In this document: positions 5,455 to 6,378 of the stretch, in pieces | How the letters are laid out: every line of letters begins with the position of its first letter | Position numbering within the stretch: the stretch's first letter is position 1 | Assembly: GCA_017446355.1 (NCBI GenBank) | Contig: JAFSQZ010000116.1 | Span: 1-6,378 of the forward strand | DNA from: Neisseriaceae bacterium | GTDB lineage: Bacteria; Pseudomonadota; Gammaproteobacteria; Burkholderiales; Neisseriaceae | Length of the DNA: 6,378 nt | Direction: 5' to 3' | The notes under the pieces: generated by a model | What the model saw: the letters and a program-made list of their open reading frames with translations, nothing else | Database searches by the model: none | What the model was told of the DNA's origin: nothing | Translations under genes and position numbers: made by a program

Positions 5455-5473
5455 TTTTCAGGCAGCCTGAAAA
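5455..5473. terminator. Palindromic DUS between trpA and ribF, weak terminator candidate
   Basis: TTTTCAGGCAGCCTGAAAA is a perfect 9+1+9 palindrome containing both DUS dialect words. It begins 18 nt beyond the trpA stop codon. As RNA it can form only an 8-bp stem with a 3-nt loop, and no T tract follows on the minus strand, so any terminator role is weak. It is certain as a DUS and uncertain as a terminator. Confidence 0.45.
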
Positions 5474-5490
5474 TGAAGGATAACGCAACG

Positions 5491-6291
5491 TTAAGCACTG
5501 GCTTTTAATACCGCAATTTTCAAGGTTTGTACCAATTGTCCAACGGCGTTTGCAGCATTTTGTGGTTGTTGTTCAATTTCTTTTACAATGCGACTGCCTA
5601 CAATCACGGCATCAGCAACTTTGGCAATTTTTTCCGCACTTTCGGCATCGCTGATGCCAAAACCAACACCAATAGGCAGTTTAATGTGTTGGCGTAAAAC
5701 CGTTATTTTGTCGGCAACTGCTTGTGTATCCAGCTGCGCAGAACCTGTAACGCCTTTAAGTGAAACATAGTAAACAAAGCCGCTGGCGTGTTGCGCAATG
5801 GCTTGCATACGTTCTTCACTGGTGGTGGGCGCAATCAGAAAAATGCTGCAAATGCCTACTTGTCGCAGCGCGTTTTCTAATTCAGTTGCGGTTTCAATAG
5901 GATTGTCTACGGTTAAAACACCGTCTACACCTGCTTGTTGTGCCGCTTTGGCAAAAGCAGCGTAACCCATTTTGTGAATGGGATTCAGGTAGCCCATCAA
6001 AACAATTGGCGTGTGTTGGTTGCTTTGGCGAAACTGGCTCACCAGTTGCAAAACGTCTTTAAGCGACACATTATTGGCTAATGCTCGTTCGGTTGCACGT
6101 TGAATGGTTGGACCATCTGCCATTGGGTCGGAAAAAGGAACGCCTAATTCAATAATGTCCGCGCCTCTGTCCACCAAACTGTGCATAATATTGAGCGTGT
6201 CGGCAAGATTGGGGTCGCCTGCGGTGATGTACGTAATTAAGGCTTTTTGTTTGCCCAAGTCAGTAAATGTTTGTTCAATTCGATTTATCAT
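5491..6291 (-). CDS. trpA: Tryptophan synthase alpha subunit
   Basis: This 266-residue TIM barrel cleaves indole-3-glycerol phosphate to indole and glyceraldehyde-3-phosphate; indole passes by tunnel to the TrpB subunit. The catalytic residues are E48 in DIIELGVPFSDPMADGP and D59 in the same motif (E49/D60 in Salmonella). Other family marks are YITAGDP (21-27), LMGYLNPI, FLIAPTTSEER, YVSLKGVTGS (the loop over the active site) and GVGFGIS with AVIVGSR for phosphate binding. The length is standard. No trpB is visible: the 87 nt upstream hold only a DUS hairpin, so trpB is either beyond the edge or elsewhere. It is the only confident gene here without a full internal DUS. The start has a poor Shine-Dalgarno (GAG far upstream of A-rich sequence). 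Confidence 0.97.
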   Translation of the reverse strand: MINRIEQTFTDLGKQKALITYITAGDPNLADTLNIMHSLVDRGADIIELGVPFSDPMADGPTIQRATERALANNVSLKDVLQLVSQFRQSNQHTPIVLMGYLNPIHKMGYAAFAKAAQQAGVDGVLTVDNPIETATELENALRQVGICSIFLIAPTTSEERMQAIAQHASGFVYYVSLKGVTGSAQLDTQAVADKITVLRQHIKLPIGVGFGISDAESAEKIAKVADAVIVGSRIVKEIEQQPQNAANAVGQLVQTLKIAVLKASA

Positions 6292-6330
6292 TTTTTCGTA
6301 TCACTCGGTATTTTGTAAGTCGGTGTTTTA

Positions 6331-6363
6331 GCTGCCTGAAAACTTGAAAACCTTTCAGGCAGC
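6331..6363. terminator. DUS inverted repeat upstream of trpA, possible terminator
   Basis: GCTGCCTGAAA (6331-6341) and TTTCAGGCAGC (6353-6363) form an 11-bp stem with an 11-nt loop, about 40 nt upstream of the trpA ATG. The right copy extends to the full 12-mer. Facing DUS pairs commonly serve as rho-independent terminators in Neisseria; this one lacks a T run on either side. It most likely closes a gene beyond the right edge and isolates trpA from it. Confidence 0.5.
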
Positions 6364-6378
6364 CTGTGTGATTGAAAA

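Noticed and set aside
5419..5475. Promoter for ribF (TTTTCA, 17-nt gap, TACCAT on the minus strand)
   Set aside because: Each hexamer matches consensus at only 4 of 6 positions, and the -35 box falls in the DUS palindrome; too weak to call.
6292..6340. Promoter or tryptophan leader/attenuator upstream of trpA
   Set aside because: No leader peptide with tandem Trp codons and no convincing -35/-10 pair; only a TACAAA-like box is visible.

Overview
This window looks like chromosomal DNA from a member of the Neisseriaceae. The main evidence is a short uptake-type word, core GCTGCCTGAA, which I find 19 times in 6.4 kb on both strands. From memory, AGGCTGCCTGAA is the DNA uptake sequence (DUS) dialect of Simonsiella muelleri, and AGGCAGCCTGAA is the Kingella dialect. 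Every non-palindromic copy here has the Simonsiella-type core, so a Simonsiella/Alysiella/Kingella-side relative is more likely than Neisseria proper. Assignment to a genus is inference.

Seven confident genes all lie on the minus strand and are read from right to left: trpA (tryptophan synthase alpha), ribF (riboflavin kinase/FAD synthetase), waaF (LPS heptosyltransferase II), holB (DNA polymerase III delta prime), pilZ (type IV pilus protein), tatD (metal-dependent hydrolase/DNase) and a mutT-like Nudix hydrolase. From ribF to mutT the gaps are 10 to 51 nt, so this part could be one housekeeping transcription unit. trpA is separated from ribF by 72 nt holding a palindromic DUS, and has a DUS inverted repeat upstream, so it may be expressed separately. 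holB-pilZ-tatD is an order also known from other Proteobacteria such as Pseudomonas. The genes do not form one pathway; they cover tryptophan and flavin synthesis, LPS core, replication, pilus biogenesis and nucleotide/DNA maintenance.

Positions 1 to 358 hold no confident complete gene. They contain the 3' part of a plus-strand reading frame with a convincing signal peptide that then runs into repeat DNA, followed by an array of GCAATGACG-ended palindromic repeats, two or three of them spaced 46 nt apart.

The most interesting layer is how the DUS is used. It supplies the stop codon and last residues (QAA-stop) of two genes, lies directly against the start codon of mutT where it may act as a ribosome-binding site, forms a hairpin in the tatD leader, and sits within a conserved motif of holB. 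I see no CRISPR array, tRNA, rRNA, insertion sequence, phage gene or defence system, and no clear evidence of a wholly new system.
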